Positions 17,384 through 29,923 of a stretch of 64,000 nucleotides of DNA are shown one piece after another. The translations under genes were made by a program, and so were the position numbers. Position 1 is the first letter of the stretch. Every line of letters begins with the position of its first letter. The DNA is from Allobosea sp. BH3. GTDB taxonomy: Bacteria; Pseudomonadota; Alphaproteobacteria; Rhizobiales; Beijerinckiaceae. The stretch covers positions 124,001-188,000 of the forward strand of contig NZ_JAIMCA010000001.1 of assembly GCF_025499465.1 (NCBI RefSeq). Reading direction: 5' to 3'. Under the pieces are notes generated by a model. It was not told the origin of the DNA, did not search any database, and saw only the letters and a program-made list of their open reading frames with translations.

Positions 17384-20341
17384 TCAGGCCGCGAAGGCCT
17401 CGTCGAGGAAGGCGTTGAGCTGGGCCATGTGCTTGGACATCAGGCCCGTCGCCGTCGCGGCCGAGGCCGGGCGGCCGACATAGCGCGGCCGCTTCGACTT
17501 CGAGCCGGCATGGCCCAGAACCCATTCGAGATAGGGCTCGACGAAGGTCCAGGAGCCCATGTTCTTCGGCTCCTCCTGGCACCAGACCACATCGGCGCCC
17601 TTGAAGCGCGAAAGCTCCTGCGCCAGCGTCTTCAGCGGGAAGGGATACAGCTGTTCGACGCGCATCAGGTAGACGTCGTCCACGCCGCGCTTCTCGCGCT
17701 CTTCCAGCAGGTCGTAATAGACCTTGCCCGAGCAGAGCACGACGCGGCGGATCTTGCCGTCCTTGACCAGCTTGGTGGCCGACTTCCCGCGCTCGGCATC
17801 GTCATGCAGCACGCGGTGGAAGGTCGAGCCCTCGGCGAGGTCCGCCAGGTCCGAAACGCAGCGCTTGTGGCGCAGCAGCGACTTCGGCGTCATCAGGATC
17901 AGCGGCTTGCGGAAATCGCGCTTCAGCTGCCGGCGCAGGATGTGGAAGTAGCTCGCCGGCGTCGAGCAGTTCGCGACCTGCATGTTGTCCTCGGCGCACA
18001 TCTGCAGGAAGCGCTCGAGGCGGGCGGAGGAGTGCTCCGGACCCTGGCCCTCATAGCCATGCGGCAGCAGGCAGACGAGGCCGGACATGCGCAGCCACTT
18101 GCGCTCGCCCGACGAGATGAACTGGTCGAACACGACCTGTGCCCCGTTGGCGAAGTCGCCGAACTGCGCCTCCCACATCGTCAGCGCGTTGGGTTCCGAC
18201 AGGGTATAGCCGTATTCGAAGCCGAGCACAGCCTCTTCCGAGAGCATCGAATTGATGACCTCGTAGCGGGCCTGATCGTCGCGGATGTCGTTCAGCGACG
18301 TATGGCGGGCTTCCGTCTCCTGGTCGATCAGCACCGAATGGCGCTGCGAGAAGGTGCCGCGCTCGCAATCCTGGCCCGAGAGGCGCACCGGGTTGCCGTC
18401 GAGCAGCAGTGAACCGAAGGCCAGCGCCTCGGCGGTCGCCCAGTCGATGCCCTCGCCAGCCTCGACCGCCTTCTTGCGGTTGTCGAGGAAGCGCTGGATC
18501 GTGCGGTGGACGTTGAAGCCTGCCGGCACCGAGGTGATCTTGTCGGTGATCTCCTTGAGGGTCGCCGCCGGCACGCCGGTGGCGCCGCGGCGCGGATCGT
18601 CCTCGTCGGCGCGGATCGCCTTCATGCCGGCCCAGCGGCCGTCGAGCCAGTCCGCCTTGTTCGGCTTGAAGGTCTGGCCGGCATCGAACTCGATCTCGAG
18701 CTTCGCCTTCCAGTCGGCACGGGCCTTGTCGAGCTCGCCCGGCGCCAGAACGCCTTCGGCTTCGAGCTTGGCGCCGTAGAGCTCCAGCGTCGACTTGTGG
18801 CCGCGGATCTTGCGGTACATCAGCGGCTGGGTGAAGCCCGGTTCATCGCCCTCGTTATGGCCGAAGCGGCGATAGCAGAACATGTCGATCACGACCGGCT
18901 TGTGGAACTTCTGCCGGAACTCGATCGCGACCTTGGCCGCAAAAACCACCGCCTCCGGATCGTCGCCGTTCACATGGAACACCGGCGCCTCGACCATCTT
19001 CGCCACGTCGGACGGATAGGGCGAGGAGCGCGAATAGCGCGGATAGGTGGTGAAGCCGATCTGGTTGTTGATGATGAAGTGCAGCGAGCCGCCGGTGCGA
19101 TGGCCCTTCAGCCCCGAGAGACCGAGGCACTCCGCCACCACGCCCTGGCCGGCGAAGGCCGCGTCGCCATGGATCAGCAGCGGCAGCACCTTGGAGCGCT
19201 CGACGATGTCGCCGAACTGGTCCTGCTTGGCGCGCACCTTGCCGAGCACCACGGGGTCGACGATCTCGAGATGCGACGGGTTGGCGGTCAGCGAGATGTG
19301 GACGTTGTTGCCGTCGAACTCGCGGTCGGACGAAGCACCGAGATGGTACTTCACGTCGCCCGAGCCCTCGACGTCGTCGGGGGCGAAGGAGCCGCCCTTG
19401 AACTCGTGGAAGAGCGCGCGATGCGTCTTGCCGAGCACCTGGGTCAGCACGTTCAGGCGGCCGCGATGGGCCATGCCGAACACGATGTCGCGCACGCCGA
19501 GCGCGCCGCCGCGCTTGATGATCTGCTCCAGCGCCGGAACCAGCGCCTCTCCACCATCGAGGCCGAAGCGCTTGGTGCCGGTATACTTGAGATCGATGAA
19601 CTTCTCGAAGCCCTCGGCCTCGACCAGCTTGTTCAGGATCGCGCGCTTGCCCTCGCGGGTGAAGGCGATCTCCTTGTCCGGTCCCTCGATGCGCTCCTGC
19701 AGCCAAGCCTTCTGCTCGGGGTCGGAGATATGCATGAACTCGACGCCGACCGTGCCGCAATAGGTCCGCTGCAGCACCGTGACCATCTCGCGGACGGTAG
19801 CGAACTCCATGCCGAGCACGTTGTCGATGAAGATCTTGCGGTCGAGGTCGGCCTCGCCGAAGCCGAAGGCGGCCGGCGACAGCTCCTCGGAATCCTTGAC
19901 CTGCTCGATGCCGAGCGGGTCGAGGTTGGCATGGAGATGGCCGCGCATGCGATAGGCGCGGATCAGCATGATGGCGCGCACGGAATCGCGCGTCGCCTGC
20001 TGAACGTCCGCCGGGGAGAGCGTCGTGCCGGCGGCCTTCGCCTTGGCGCCCAGCTTGTCGGAGACGACCTTCTCGACCACCGCCCAGTTGCCGTCCAGCG
20101 CCGAGATCAGGTCGCCATTGGCGACGATCGGCCAGTTCGGCTTCTTCCAAGAAGCACCCTTGGCGTTGTCCAGAACCGACTGCTTGTCGTCCTGCAGCGC
20201 GCCGAAGAAGCTCTGCCACTGCTCGTCGACCGACTTCGGGTCGGCCTCGTAGCGGGCGTAGAGATCCTCGATATAGGCCGCGTTGCCGCCATAGAGGAAC
20301 CCGGTCTGCGCGAGAGCCTCGTTGATGTCCTGGCGAGCCAT
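17384..20341 (-). CDS. sucA: 2-oxoglutarate dehydrogenase E1
   Basis: ThDP-dependent decarboxylase that feeds succinyl groups to SucB. 985 residues. The N-terminal segment FLYGGNAAYIEDLYARYEADP is the E2-contacting region; the ThDP site includes GDAAFAGQGVVAE and HFIINNQIGF; the C-terminal part has the transketolase-like pyrimidine domain. ATG at 20341 has GGCAGGAG before it; a longer frame reaching 20527 is not supported. The 193-base gap to sucD may hold a secondary promoter. Confidence 0.96.
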   Translation of the reverse strand: MARQDINEALAQTGFLYGGNAAYIEDLYARYEADPKSVDEQWQSFFGALQDDKQSVLDNAKGASWKKPNWPIVANGDLISALDGNWAVVEKVVSDKLGAKAKAAGTTLSPADVQQATRDSVRAIMLIRAYRMRGHLHANLDPLGIEQVKDSEELSPAAFGFGEADLDRKIFIDNVLGMEFATVREMVTVLQRTYCGTVGVEFMHISDPEQKAWLQERIEGPDKEIAFTREGKRAILNKLVEAEGFEKFIDLKYTGTKRFGLDGGEALVPALEQIIKRGGALGVRDIVFGMAHRGRLNVLTQVLGKTHRALFHEFKGGSFAPDDVEGSGDVKYHLGASSDREFDGNNVHISLTANPSHLEIVDPVVLGKVRAKQDQFGDIVERSKVLPLLIHGDAAFAGQGVVAECLGLSGLKGHRTGGSLHFIINNQIGFTTYPRYSRSSPYPSDVAKMVEAPVFHVNGDDPEAVVFAAKVAIEFRQKFHKPVVIDMFCYRRFGHNEGDEPGFTQPLMYRKIRGHKSTLELYGAKLEAEGVLAPGELDKARADWKAKLEIEFDAGQTFKPNKADWLDGRWAGMKAIRADEDDPRRGATGVPAATLKEITDKITSVPAGFNVHRTIQRFLDNRKKAVEAGEGIDWATAEALAFGSLLLDGNPVRLSGQDCERGTFSQRHSVLIDQETEARHTSLNDIRDDQARYEVINSMLSEEAVLGFEYGYTLSEPNALTMWEAQFGDFANGAQVVFDQFISSGERKWLRMSGLVCLLPHGYEGQGPEHSSARLERFLQMCAEDNMQVANCSTPASYFHILRRQLKRDFRKPLILMTPKSLLRHKRCVSDLADLAEGSTFHRVLHDDAERGKSATKLVKDGKIRRVVLCSGKVYYDLLEEREKRGVDDVYLMRVEQLYPFPLKTLAQELSRFKGADVVWCQEEPKNMGSWTFVEPYLEWVLGHAGSKSKRPRYVGRPASAATATGLMSKHMAQLNAFLDEAFAA

Positions 20342-20534
20342 GATGCTCCTGCCTTCCTTCGCCGCTTGCGATATGCCCGGCCCCTCACCGGACATTCTGC
20401 TTAACTCTTCATGCTCGGAGCTTGCCCCGGGCATCCTGTATTCCAACGACGCCCGGCCGGAGCCGGGCTGTTTCTTCGCATGTGGCGACACGCAATGGCC
20501 GGCTCGAGGCCGGCCATTGGGCCGCAAGGGCGCC
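20342..20534. other. sucD-sucA intergenic region with inverted repeat
   Basis: The gap contains a GC-rich interspersed element (CATGCTCGG...CCCGGGCAT near 20410-20434 and GGCCGGAGCCGGGC after it) and an imperfect GCCGGCTCGAGGCCGGCC hairpin near 20499. These could moderate read-through from sucCD into sucAB. No coding sequence. Confidence 0.4.
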
Positions 20535-21419
20535 TCAGCCCTTCAACACTTCGACCAAGGTCTTTCCAAGGCGCGCCGGCGAGGGCGAGACCCGGATGCC
20601 GGCCGCTTCCATGGCCGCGATCTTGTCCTCGGCACCGCCCTTGCCGCCCGAGATGATCGCGCCCGCATGGCCCATACGGCGGCCGGGAGGAGCCGTGCGG
20701 CCGGCGATGAAGCCGACCATCGGCTTCTTGCGCCCGCGCTTGGCCTCGTCCTTGATGAACTGCGCCGCGTCCTCCTCGGCCGAGCCGCCGATCTCGCCGA
20801 TCATGACGATCGAGGTGGTCTTCGGGTCCGCCAGGAACATTTCGAGCATGTCGATGAACTCGGTGCCCTTGACCGGATCGCCACCGATGCCGACGGCGGT
20901 CGTCTGGCCGAGGCCTTCGTTCGAGGTCTGGAACACCGCCTCATAGGTCAGCGTGCCGGAGCGCGAGACGATGCCGACCGAGCCCGGCTTGAAGATGTTG
21001 GCCGGCATGATGCCGATCTTCGATTCGCCGGCGGTGACGACGCCGGGGCAGTTCGGCCCGATCAGGCGGGTCTTGGAGCCGACCAGCGAGCGCTTGACCT
21101 TGACCATGTCGAGCACCGGGATGCCCTCGGTGATGCAGATCACCAGCGGGATCTCGGCGTCGATCGCCTCGCAGATCGCGTCCGCGGCGCCCGGAGGCGG
21201 CACATAGACGACGGACGCGGTGGCGCCGGTCTGGGCCTTCGCCTCGTGCACGCTGTCGAAGACAGGCAGGCCGAGATGCAGCGAGCCGCCCTTGCCCGGC
21301 GAGGTGCCGCCGACCATCTGCGTGCCATAGGCGATCGCCTGCTCGGAGTGGAAGGTCCCGTTCTTGCCGGTGAAGCCCTGGCAGATGACCTTGGTGTTCT
21401 TGTCGATCAGGATGGACAT
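20535..21419 (-). CDS. sucD: Succinyl-CoA ligase alpha subunit
   Basis: Forms succinate and nucleoside triphosphate from succinyl-CoA with SucC. 294 residues; the CoA-binding Rossmann domain starts [15 protein letters not shown], and the phosphohistidine is His251 in MGHAGAI. Nine bases separate it from sucC, upstream on the same strand, so the two subunits are translated from one message. Confidence 0.96.
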   Translation of the reverse strand: MSILIDKNTKVICQGFTGKNGTFHSEQAIAYGTQMVGGTSPGKGGSLHLGLPVFDSVHEAKAQTGATASVVYVPPPGAADAICEAIDAEIPLVICITEGIPVLDMVKVKRSLVGSKTRLIGPNCPGVVTAGESKIGIMPANIFKPGSVGIVSRSGTLTYEAVFQTSNEGLGQTTAVGIGGDPVKGTEFIDMLEMFLADPKTTSIVMIGEIGGSAEEDAAQFIKDEAKRGRKKPMVGFIAGRTAPPGRRMGHAGAIISGGKGGAEDKIAAMEAAGIRVSPSPARLGKTLVEVLKG

Positions 21420-21428
21420 GTCTGCTCC

Positions 21429-22625
<1,197 letters not shown>

Positions 22626-22722
22626 GTGCTCGGTTTCCCTGACAGCGAATGCGAATGGCGAGGAGCGGGCGGAAGATGGCGGGCGCTCTCAGCGCCGGCG
22701 CCATCTCGCCACCCGCTTCATG

Positions 22723-24009
<1,287 letters not shown>

Positions 24010-24609
24010 TCACACGATCCCGCTGCCGAGCACTCGCAGGATCACCCGGATCAGGGTGGAGAGCCTCGTATCGACCGAGGTCTGCGGCACGTCCGCCTCC
24101 AGCGCCAGCGAGGCCGGATGGATGAAGCGATGCGTGGCGTCGATGACGAAGGCGACGGCCCGGTCGCGGTCGCGCGGCTCGAAGACGCCGGTCGCGATGC
24201 CCTCGTCGACGACGCGTTCGAACAGCGCGCGCACGCGGGTGCGGTTGCGCCGGCTGATGGCATGGCGCTTCGCCACGGCCTGCGACAGGGCCGCGAAGAG
24301 ATGCGGGTCCTCGCTCAGCAGGTCGCGATTGGCCTTGGCGAGCGCCATGATCAGGCGCTCCAGCTTGTCGTCGGCGGGATCGGGACCGTCGGCGATGTCG
24401 GCGAGCCGGCGCTCGGTCGCCTTCAGCCAGACATCGACCACCGCATCGACCAGCGCCACGCGCGAAGGGAAATAGCGGTAGACATTGGCGTGGGTCATCC
24501 CCGCCTCTTCCGCCACCGCGACGACGGTGAAGCGCTTCAGCCCGAACTTGCGCAGATGCTCGCTGGCGACCGTGAGGATGCGGGTCTCGCTCGGCTCGCG
24601 CTGCGGCAT
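24010..24609 (-). CDS. TetR-family transcriptional regulator
   Basis: A 199-residue regulator: the DNA-binding helix-turn-helix is at about 24-60 (VAVAEEAGMTHANVYRYFPS, with the hallmark VYRYF), followed by an all-helical ligand domain. It follows zapE after only 3 bases on the same strand, so the two are probably co-transcribed. Ligand and targets unknown. Confidence 0.92.
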   Translation of the reverse strand: MPQREPSETRILTVASEHLRKFGLKRFTVVAVAEEAGMTHANVYRYFPSRVALVDAVVDVWLKATERRLADIADGPDPADDKLERLIMALAKANRDLLSEDPHLFAALSQAVAKRHAISRRNRTRVRALFERVVDEGIATGVFEPRDRDRAVAFVIDATHRFIHPASLALEADVPQTSVDTRLSTLIRVILRVLGSGIV

Positions 24610-24612
24610 GGG

Positions 24613-25791
24613 TCAGGTCTCGACCAGTCCGGTGGCATCCCCGCTCGCGGTCGAATCCGGCCGGCCATGCGGCATGGCGAGATACTCCTCCGAGCGCATC
24701 TCGATCAGCCGTGAGACCGTCCGGTCGAACTCAAAGGCCTCGCGCCCCTGCCTGGCATGGTAGAGTTCGTGCGGCTCGGCCGCCGCGGAGGCGACGAGCT
24801 TGACGTGGTGCTCGTAGAGCGTGTCGATCAGGATGATGAAGCGCTTGGCCTCGTTGCGCCGGTCGAAATCGAGGATCGGGATATCGTCGAGCACCAGCGT
24901 GTGGAAGCGCTGCGCCAGCGCGATGTAGTCCGAAGCGCCATAGGCCTGGCTGCACAGATCGGCGAAATGCGCCCGCGCCACGCCGCCCGCCGCCTGCGGC
25001 ACGACGAGGTCGTGCCCCTGCACGTTGAGCACAGCCCTCGGCCCTTCCGCGACGCCGGAAAGTGCCTTGAAGGCAGCGTCGAGCGCGGCCTTCGCCTTCG
25101 GATCGGCCGGAACGTGATAGACCGGCGCACCGCCGAGCTTTTCCAGCCGGAAATCGGTACGGGAATCGAGGCGCAGCACCTCGACCTTGACCTGAAGCAG
25201 ATCGATGAAGGGCAGGAACAGCGCCCGGTTGAGCCCGCCCTCATAGAGCCGCGAGGGCTCGACATTCGAGGTCGCGACCACCACGACCCCGGCCGCGAAC
25301 AATGCGGTGAAGAGCCGCCCCAGGATCATCGCATCGGCGATGTCGGTGACGGTGAACTCGTCGAAGCAGAGCAGATAGGCTTCTGCGGCGAGATCCGCCG
25401 CCACGGGCGCGATCGGGTCGTTCTCCTTGACCTCGCCGCTCTTGATCTTCTGGCGATAGGCATGGACGCGCCCGTGCACATCCGCCAGGAACTCGTGGAA
25501 ATGCACCCGGCGCTTGCGCTTCACCGGCGCCGCCTCGAAGAACATGTCCATCAGCATGGTCTTGCCGCGGCCGACCGAGCCCCAGATGTAGAGCCCCGTC
25601 GGCACCTCGCCGGCGGCAGGCTTCTTGCCGAACAGCCAGCCGAGCGCGCTGCCCTTGCGGGCGAGCCGGCGCGCCGCGAGCGTGGCGCTCAGCGCTTCGA
25701 GCTTCTTCACGACAGCGACCTGCGCAGGATCGCGCTCGATGGCTCCCGCCTCGACCTGGGCGGCATAACGGTCGGTGATCGAGGCGGTCAT
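24613..25791 (-). CDS. zapE: ZapE (AFG1-like) cell division ATPase
   Basis: A 392-residue P-loop ATPase of the AFG1/ZapE family. Walker A GSVGRGKT is at 71-78 and Walker B LLCFDEF has Asp144/Glu145; RVHFHEFLADVHGRVH and the later VATSNVEPSRLYEGGLNR (sensor 1 region) are family hallmarks. In E. coli ZapE binds FtsZ and modulates the Z ring; in mitochondria the homologue acts on respiratory proteins. Its position near mdh-suc is common in alphaproteobacteria. Confidence 0.94.
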   Translation of the reverse strand: MTASITDRYAAQVEAGAIERDPAQVAVVKKLEALSATLAARRLARKGSALGWLFGKKPAAGEVPTGLYIWGSVGRGKTMLMDMFFEAAPVKRKRRVHFHEFLADVHGRVHAYRQKIKSGEVKENDPIAPVAADLAAEAYLLCFDEFTVTDIADAMILGRLFTALFAAGVVVVATSNVEPSRLYEGGLNRALFLPFIDLLQVKVEVLRLDSRTDFRLEKLGGAPVYHVPADPKAKAALDAAFKALSGVAEGPRAVLNVQGHDLVVPQAAGGVARAHFADLCSQAYGASDYIALAQRFHTLVLDDIPILDFDRRNEAKRFIILIDTLYEHHVKLVASAAAEPHELYHARQGREAFEFDRTVSRLIEMRSEEYLAMPHGRPDSTASGDATGLVET

Positions 25792-25879
25792 GATGCGGAG
25801 AGCGGTGGCGTGGTCGGGAAGGAAGACCTCAACGGGTTACGGCAGCCCCGCCGGCACCGCAAGCCCATGGGGCGAATCC

Positions 25880-25968
25880 GTCATTGCGAGCAAAGCGAGA
25901 CAATCCAGGGAGAGGCAGAGCGCTGCCGCCCCTGGATTGCTTCGTCGCATTGCTCCTCGCAATGACGG
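25880..25968. repeat. Interspersed inverted repeat, 'CGTCATTGCGAG' type
   Basis: GTCATTGCGAGCAAAGCGA...CAATCCAGGG is followed by CCCTGGATTG...CGCATTGCTCCTCGCAATGACG, giving nested complementary arms over about 90 bases. This is the widespread alphaproteobacterial element often seen once per intergenic gap. It separates zapE from the ABC transporter genes. Confidence 0.8.
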
Positions 25969-25990
25969 CTAGCGCGAGGACGCCCGCGCC

Positions 25991-26821
25991 TCACTCGCCC
26001 TGGTTGAGGACAATCGGCTTCAGCGGGTTGTCGACGAGGCCGTACTTGGCGATCAGCGCGTCATAGCCGCCATTGGCCTGGAGCCGGTCGATCGCGCCCT
26101 TGACCGCGTCGCGCAGCTGGGTGCCCTCGGCCGTCTTCGAGAACGGCATGCCGCTCAGCGAGCGGGTGAAGGGCTTGCCGAGCGGGATGTAGGTGTTGGG
26201 CTCCAGCTTCTGGAAATGGCCCATCGTCTCGCTGCCCTGGACGCCGCCCTGCAGGCGCTGCGTCTTGAGCTGCGTCCGGGCGTCGGCCGAACCTTCGGTG
26301 CCGACCACGGTGATCGCCGGCTTGCCCTTGGCGACGCAGTTCGCCTCGCTCCACTCGCCGATCTGGCGCGGCCAGTTGGTCGAGCGGCTGGCGCCGACGC
26401 TCTTGCCGCAGAGGTCCTCAACCGACTTCACTTGATCCTTGAAGGCCGACACCGTGTAGAACTGCGCGCCCGAGACCATGTAGTCGACGAAATCGACCTG
26501 CTCGCGCCGGGCCGGCAGGTCGCTCATGCCGGCCAGCACGGTGTCGACGCGGCCGGTCTGCAGCGAGGGCAGCATCTGGGCGAAGGCGATCTCCTGCCAC
26601 TCCACCTTGACGCCGAGTTCCTTGCCGATGGCCTCGCCGAGCTCGATGTCGAAGCCAGAGAGCTGGTTGGTGGCCGGGTCCTTGAAGGAGATCGGCGGGT
26701 AGTTCGGCATCGTCGCGATGACGATCTTGCCGGCGGTCTTGACGCGCTCCGGCAGGGCCTGGGCCTGGGCGGCCAGAGCGGTCGCCGCAAGCAGGGCGGA
26801 GGCGAGGGTCAAACGAAGCAT
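25991..26821 (-). CDS. Polar amino acid ABC transporter, periplasmic binding protein
   Basis: A 276-residue SBP_bac_3 protein with a cleavable signal peptide (MLRLTLASALLAATALAAQAQA). The mature N-terminus KIVIATMPNYPPISFKD and LSGFDIELGEAIGKELGV are typical of binding proteins for amino acids. The third gene of a permease-ATPase-SBP unit transcribed leftward. The ligand cannot be read from sequence; glutamine, basic or opine-like compounds are all possible. Confidence 0.92.
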   Translation of the reverse strand: MLRLTLASALLAATALAAQAQALPERVKTAGKIVIATMPNYPPISFKDPATNQLSGFDIELGEAIGKELGVKVEWQEIAFAQMLPSLQTGRVDTVLAGMSDLPARREQVDFVDYMVSGAQFYTVSAFKDQVKSVEDLCGKSVGASRSTNWPRQIGEWSEANCVAKGKPAITVVGTEGSADARTQLKTQRLQGGVQGSETMGHFQKLEPNTYIPLGKPFTRSLSGMPFSKTAEGTQLRDAVKGAIDRLQANGGYDALIAKYGLVDNPLKPIVLNQGE

Positions 26822-26855
26822 TGGGTCTCTCCCGGTTATGAAATGATACCGATCG

Positions 26856-27650
26856 TCACTTCAGGACGGCCGCGATGAAGTCGCGCGTGCGTTGCTGCTG
26901 CGGCGCGACGAGAACGGTCTGCGGCGGACCCTGCTCGACGATCTCGCCCTTGTCCATGAACACGACGTCGCCCGCGACCTCGCGCGCGAAGCCGAGTTCA
27001 TGCGTCACCACGATCATGGTCATGCCCGTCGCGGCGAGATCGCGCATCACGTTCAGCACCTCGCCGACGAGCTCGGGGTCGAGCGCCGAGGTCGGCTCGT
27101 CGAAGAGCATCAGCTTCGGCTTCATCGCCAGCGCCCGCGCGATGGCGATGCGCTGTTGCTGCCCGCCGGAAAGCTCGCTCGGATAGGCGTCGCGCTTGTC
27201 CGAGAGGCCGACGCGCTCAAGCAGGGCCATGGCTTCCGCGACGATCTCCTTGCGCGGGCGCTTGAGAACGGTGAGCGGCCCCTCGATGATGTTCTGCAGC
27301 GCCGTCATGTGGTTGAACAGGTTGAAGCGCTGGAAGACCATGCCGGTCGCCAGACGCTGCTGCGAGACCTCGGGATCGGTCAGCTCATGCAGCGTCTCGC
27401 CGACACGGCGATAGCCGATCAGCTCGCCATCGACGGCAATCGCGCCCTCATCGATCTTCTCGAGCTGGTTGATGCAGCGAAGAAGCGTCGACTTGCCCGA
27501 GCCCGAGGGGCCGATGATGCACTGAACCGTGCCGGGCTCGATCGAGAGCGAGACATTGTTCAGCGCCTTGAGCGGGCCGAAGAACTTGCTGACATTGGCG
27601 ACGGTGACGATCGCCGTATCGGACGGAACCATGGTCGCGGCCGCGCTCAT
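26856..27650 (-). CDS. Polar amino acid ABC transporter, ATPase
   Basis: A 264-residue HisP/GlnQ-type ATPase. Walker A GPSGSGKS at 47-54, Q-loop [12 protein letters not shown], signature LSGGQQQR, Walker [15 protein letters not shown] and the switch His in VTHELGF are all intact. Its ATG overlaps the permease stop (ATGA) with GGAGGAA just upstream, so the pair is translationally coupled. Confidence 0.95.
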   Translation of the reverse strand: MSAAATMVPSDTAIVTVANVSKFFGPLKALNNVSLSIEPGTVQCIIGPSGSGKSTLLRCINQLEKIDEGAIAVDGELIGYRRVGETLHELTDPEVSQQRLATGMVFQRFNLFNHMTALQNIIEGPLTVLKRPRKEIVAEAMALLERVGLSDKRDAYPSELSGGQQQRIAIARALAMKPKLMLFDEPTSALDPELVGEVLNVMRDLAATGMTMIVVTHELGFAREVAGDVVFMDKGEIVEQGPPQTVLVAPQQQRTRDFIAAVLK

Positions 27651-28540
27651 GCGGGTTCCTCCTGCACGGTGGCGCGTTTTGCGCGCCGCTCTCCGCGCCC
27701 CTTCGAGAAATGGCGCTCGAGGAAATACTGGCCGATCTGCAGCACCGTCACCACGAGGAGGTACCAGCCGGCGGCGACGATCAGCAATTCGATGACGCGC
27801 GCATTGGCATAGTAGATCGTCTGCGCATTGCGCAGGATCTCCGCATACTGGATCACGCTCGCCACGGAGGTGAGCTTCACCATGCTGATGACCTCGTTGC
27901 CGACCGGCGGGATGATGACCCGCATCGCCTGCGGCAGCACGATCCGGCGCAACGTCGTCAGCCGCGTCATACCGATCGCCTTGGCGGCTTCGGTCTGGCC
28001 GGTATCGACGGAGAGGATGCCGCCGCGCACCACCTCGGCGGTATAGGCGCCCTGGTTCATGCCGAGCCCGAGCAGCGTCGCCATGAACGGCCCGATGACG
28101 TCGATGGTGCGCCAGGAGATGACGCCGGGAATGCCGATGGTCGGGAAGATCAGCGCCAGGTTGAACCAGAGCAGCAGTTGCAGCAGCAGCGGCGTGCCGC
28201 GGAAGAACCAGATGTAGAACAGCGCGACGCTGCGCAGCACCGGGTTCGGCGACATGTACATGATCGCAAAGACAATCCCGAGCACGATGCCGAGCGCCAT
28301 GGCGCAGGCGGTCATGATCAGCGTGTTGACCAGACCGGCGAGGATCGCCGGCGCCGTGAAGAACTGCGCGACCACCGGCCAGGCGATATCGCCCTGAGCG
28401 AAGGCCAGCACCACCCAGGCCAGCGCGAAGGTGATGGCGATGGCGGCGACCCAGCGTCCGTAGAAGCGCCGCGGCACGATCCTGAGGCGGGCGACGGCCG
28501 CAAGCTCACGGCTAGTGATCGGCGAGGTGATGGCGCTCAT
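27647..28540 (-). CDS. Polar amino acid ABC transporter, permease
   Basis: A 297-residue HisM/GlnP-family permease with about five membrane segments and the EAA loop ([22 protein letters not shown]) that contacts the ATPase. It is the first gene of the unit and the only permease, so it probably works as a homodimer. Confidence 0.94.
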   Translation of the reverse strand: MSAITSPITSRELAAVARLRIVPRRFYGRWVAAIAITFALAWVVLAFAQGDIAWPVVAQFFTAPAILAGLVNTLIMTACAMALGIVLGIVFAIMYMSPNPVLRSVALFYIWFFRGTPLLLQLLLWFNLALIFPTIGIPGVISWRTIDVIGPFMATLLGLGMNQGAYTAEVVRGGILSVDTGQTEAAKAIGMTRLTTLRRIVLPQAMRVIIPPVGNEVISMVKLTSVASVIQYAEILRNAQTIYYANARVIELLIVAAGWYLLVVTVLQIGQYFLERHFSKGRGERRAKRATVQEEPA

Positions 28541-28691
28541 CGCCGCTCCTTCGGGCTTTGGGTGGAAGGACGATCGCGAAACCGCCCGTCCTCGGCGAGA
28601 TCGCCGTTATAGAAAAGTCTTACGTCCTTCAAGAAGCGGGCCAGCGCGAAACCTCCCCGGTCCCCGCGCGTTCTCACCCGGAGGAGGCTCC

Positions 28692-29078
28692 ATGCTCACA
28701 ATCCTGCCTGCGCCCGATCATGTCGGCGCCTACCGCTTGTCCGAAACTCTGACGGTCGAGGATCTGGACCGCATCATCGCCGATATCGAATCGCGGCTGG
28801 GACGGCACGAGCATGTCGGCATTCTCGCCGATCTCACCGGCTTCACCGACATGACACTCAAGGCCGCCTGGAAGGATGCGCGCTATAGCATCGGCAAGCT
28901 CTGGGAGCTGCGCCGCTTCCCGCGCGAGGCGGTGATCACCGACAATGGCTGGCTGTCCGGCTTCGTAAGCCTGGTGAACCCGGCGATCCCCTTCGTCACC
29001 GTGCGGGCCTTCAAGCCCGATCAGTTCGAGGAAGCCCTGGCCTGGGCCGGCGACATCGAAGGCGGGCCGAACGCCTGA
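28692..29078 (+). CDS. SpoIIAA-like (STAS-fold) protein
   Basis: A 128-residue cytosolic protein of the SpoIIAA-like/DUF3478 type: an N-terminal strand-helix unit (SETLTVEDLDRIIADIESRL), GILADLTGFTDMTLKA and a central KDARYSIGKLWELRRFPREAVITD are typical. Members may bind lipophilic ligands; function here is unknown. GGAGGAGGCTCC precedes the ATG at 28692. A single gene, convergent with phoB. Confidence 0.82.
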   Translation: MLTILPAPDHVGAYRLSETLTVEDLDRIIADIESRLGRHEHVGILADLTGFTDMTLKAAWKDARYSIGKLWELRRFPREAVITDNGWLSGFVSLVNPAIPFVTVRAFKPDQFEEALAWAGDIEGGPNA

Positions 29079-29099
29079 GCCTGCCGCTATTTGCGCGCG

Positions 29100-29798
29100 T
29101 CAGCTGCGCGCAAACGTCTCGTCGAAGGCGTAACCGGCGCCGCGAACGGTGCGCAGCGGGTCCTTGGTGTTGACGGGCGTGATCGCCTTGCGCAGGCGCC
29201 CGACATGCACGTCCACGGTGCGCTCGTCGATATAGACGTCGCGACCCCAGACCGCGTCGAGAAGCTGGGCGCGCGAATAGACCCGCCCCGGCGCCTGCAT
29301 CAGGAACTCCAGCAGGCGGAATTCCGTGGGGCCGAGATGCAGCTCGCTGCCGGCGCGGCGGACACGCCTTGTCGTGCGGTCGAGTTCGAGATCGCCCGCC
29401 TGCAGCAGCCCCGCAACGTGACCGGGCTTTGCCCTGCGAAGAAGCGCCTGGATGCGCGCAATCAGTTCCGGCAGCGAAAAAGGCTTCACCACATAGTCGT
29501 CGGCGCCGGTGGCGAGGCCGCGCACGCGCTCGGTCTCCTCGCCCCGGGCCGTCAGCATGATGATCGGCACCCGCTCGGTGTCGCGCCGCGAGCGCAGGCG
29601 ACGGCACAGCTCGATGCCGGAGAGCCCCGGCAGCATCCAGTCGAGCAGCACGAGATCGGGAGTGTGGTCGCGCAGATGCAGTTCCGCATCATCCCCACGC
29701 GCCACACTGTCCACCTCGAAGCCCTCGGCCTCGAGATTGTAGCGCAGCAGCAGGGTGAGCGGCTCTTCGTCCTCCACGATCAGGATGCGTGCGGCCAT
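29100..29798 (-). CDS. phoB: Phosphate regulon response regulator PhoB
   Basis: A 232-residue OmpR-type regulator. The receiver domain has acidic pocket VEDEE, phospho-acceptor Asp53 in LLDWMLPG and Lys in VKPFS; the C-terminal winged helix ends with RTVDVHVGRLRKAI and TVRGAGYAF. It follows pst genes and phoU. It should bind the Pho boxes found upstream of pstS. The phoU-phoB gap contains a repeat, so some uncoupling is possible. Confidence 0.95.
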   Translation of the reverse strand: MAARILIVEDEEPLTLLLRYNLEAEGFEVDSVARGDDAELHLRDHTPDLVLLDWMLPGLSGIELCRRLRSRRDTERVPIIMLTARGEETERVRGLATGADDYVVKPFSLPELIARIQALLRRAKPGHVAGLLQAGDLELDRTTRRVRRAGSELHLGPTEFRLLEFLMQAPGRVYSRAQLLDAVWGRDVYIDERTVDVHVGRLRKAITPVNTKDPLRTVRGAGYAFDETFARS

Positions 29799-29830
29799 CT
29801 TCGCCTTCCGTTTCTATTCAGCAGCCACAC

Positions 29831-29908
29831 CGTCATGCTCGCCCTTGTGGCGAGCATCCACGTCTCGAACACGGCCTTCGGCTCGCAAAGACGCGGATGG
29901 TCGGGACA
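29831..29908. repeat. 90-bp interspersed repeat, copy 1 (phoU-phoB gap)
   Basis: CGTCATGCTCGCCCTTGTGG followed by CGAGCATCCACGTCT and a mirrored GATGGTCGGGAC part. Closely similar to copies at 46889 and 58942. This copy lacks the final GACCATGAC arm. Confidence 0.8.
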
Positions 29909-29923
29909 GCCGTCCGATCGCGC

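Noticed and set aside
20342..20527. N-terminal extension of sucA
   Set aside because: The extra 62 residues are low in family similarity and the internal ATG at 20341 has a clear Shine-Dalgarno.
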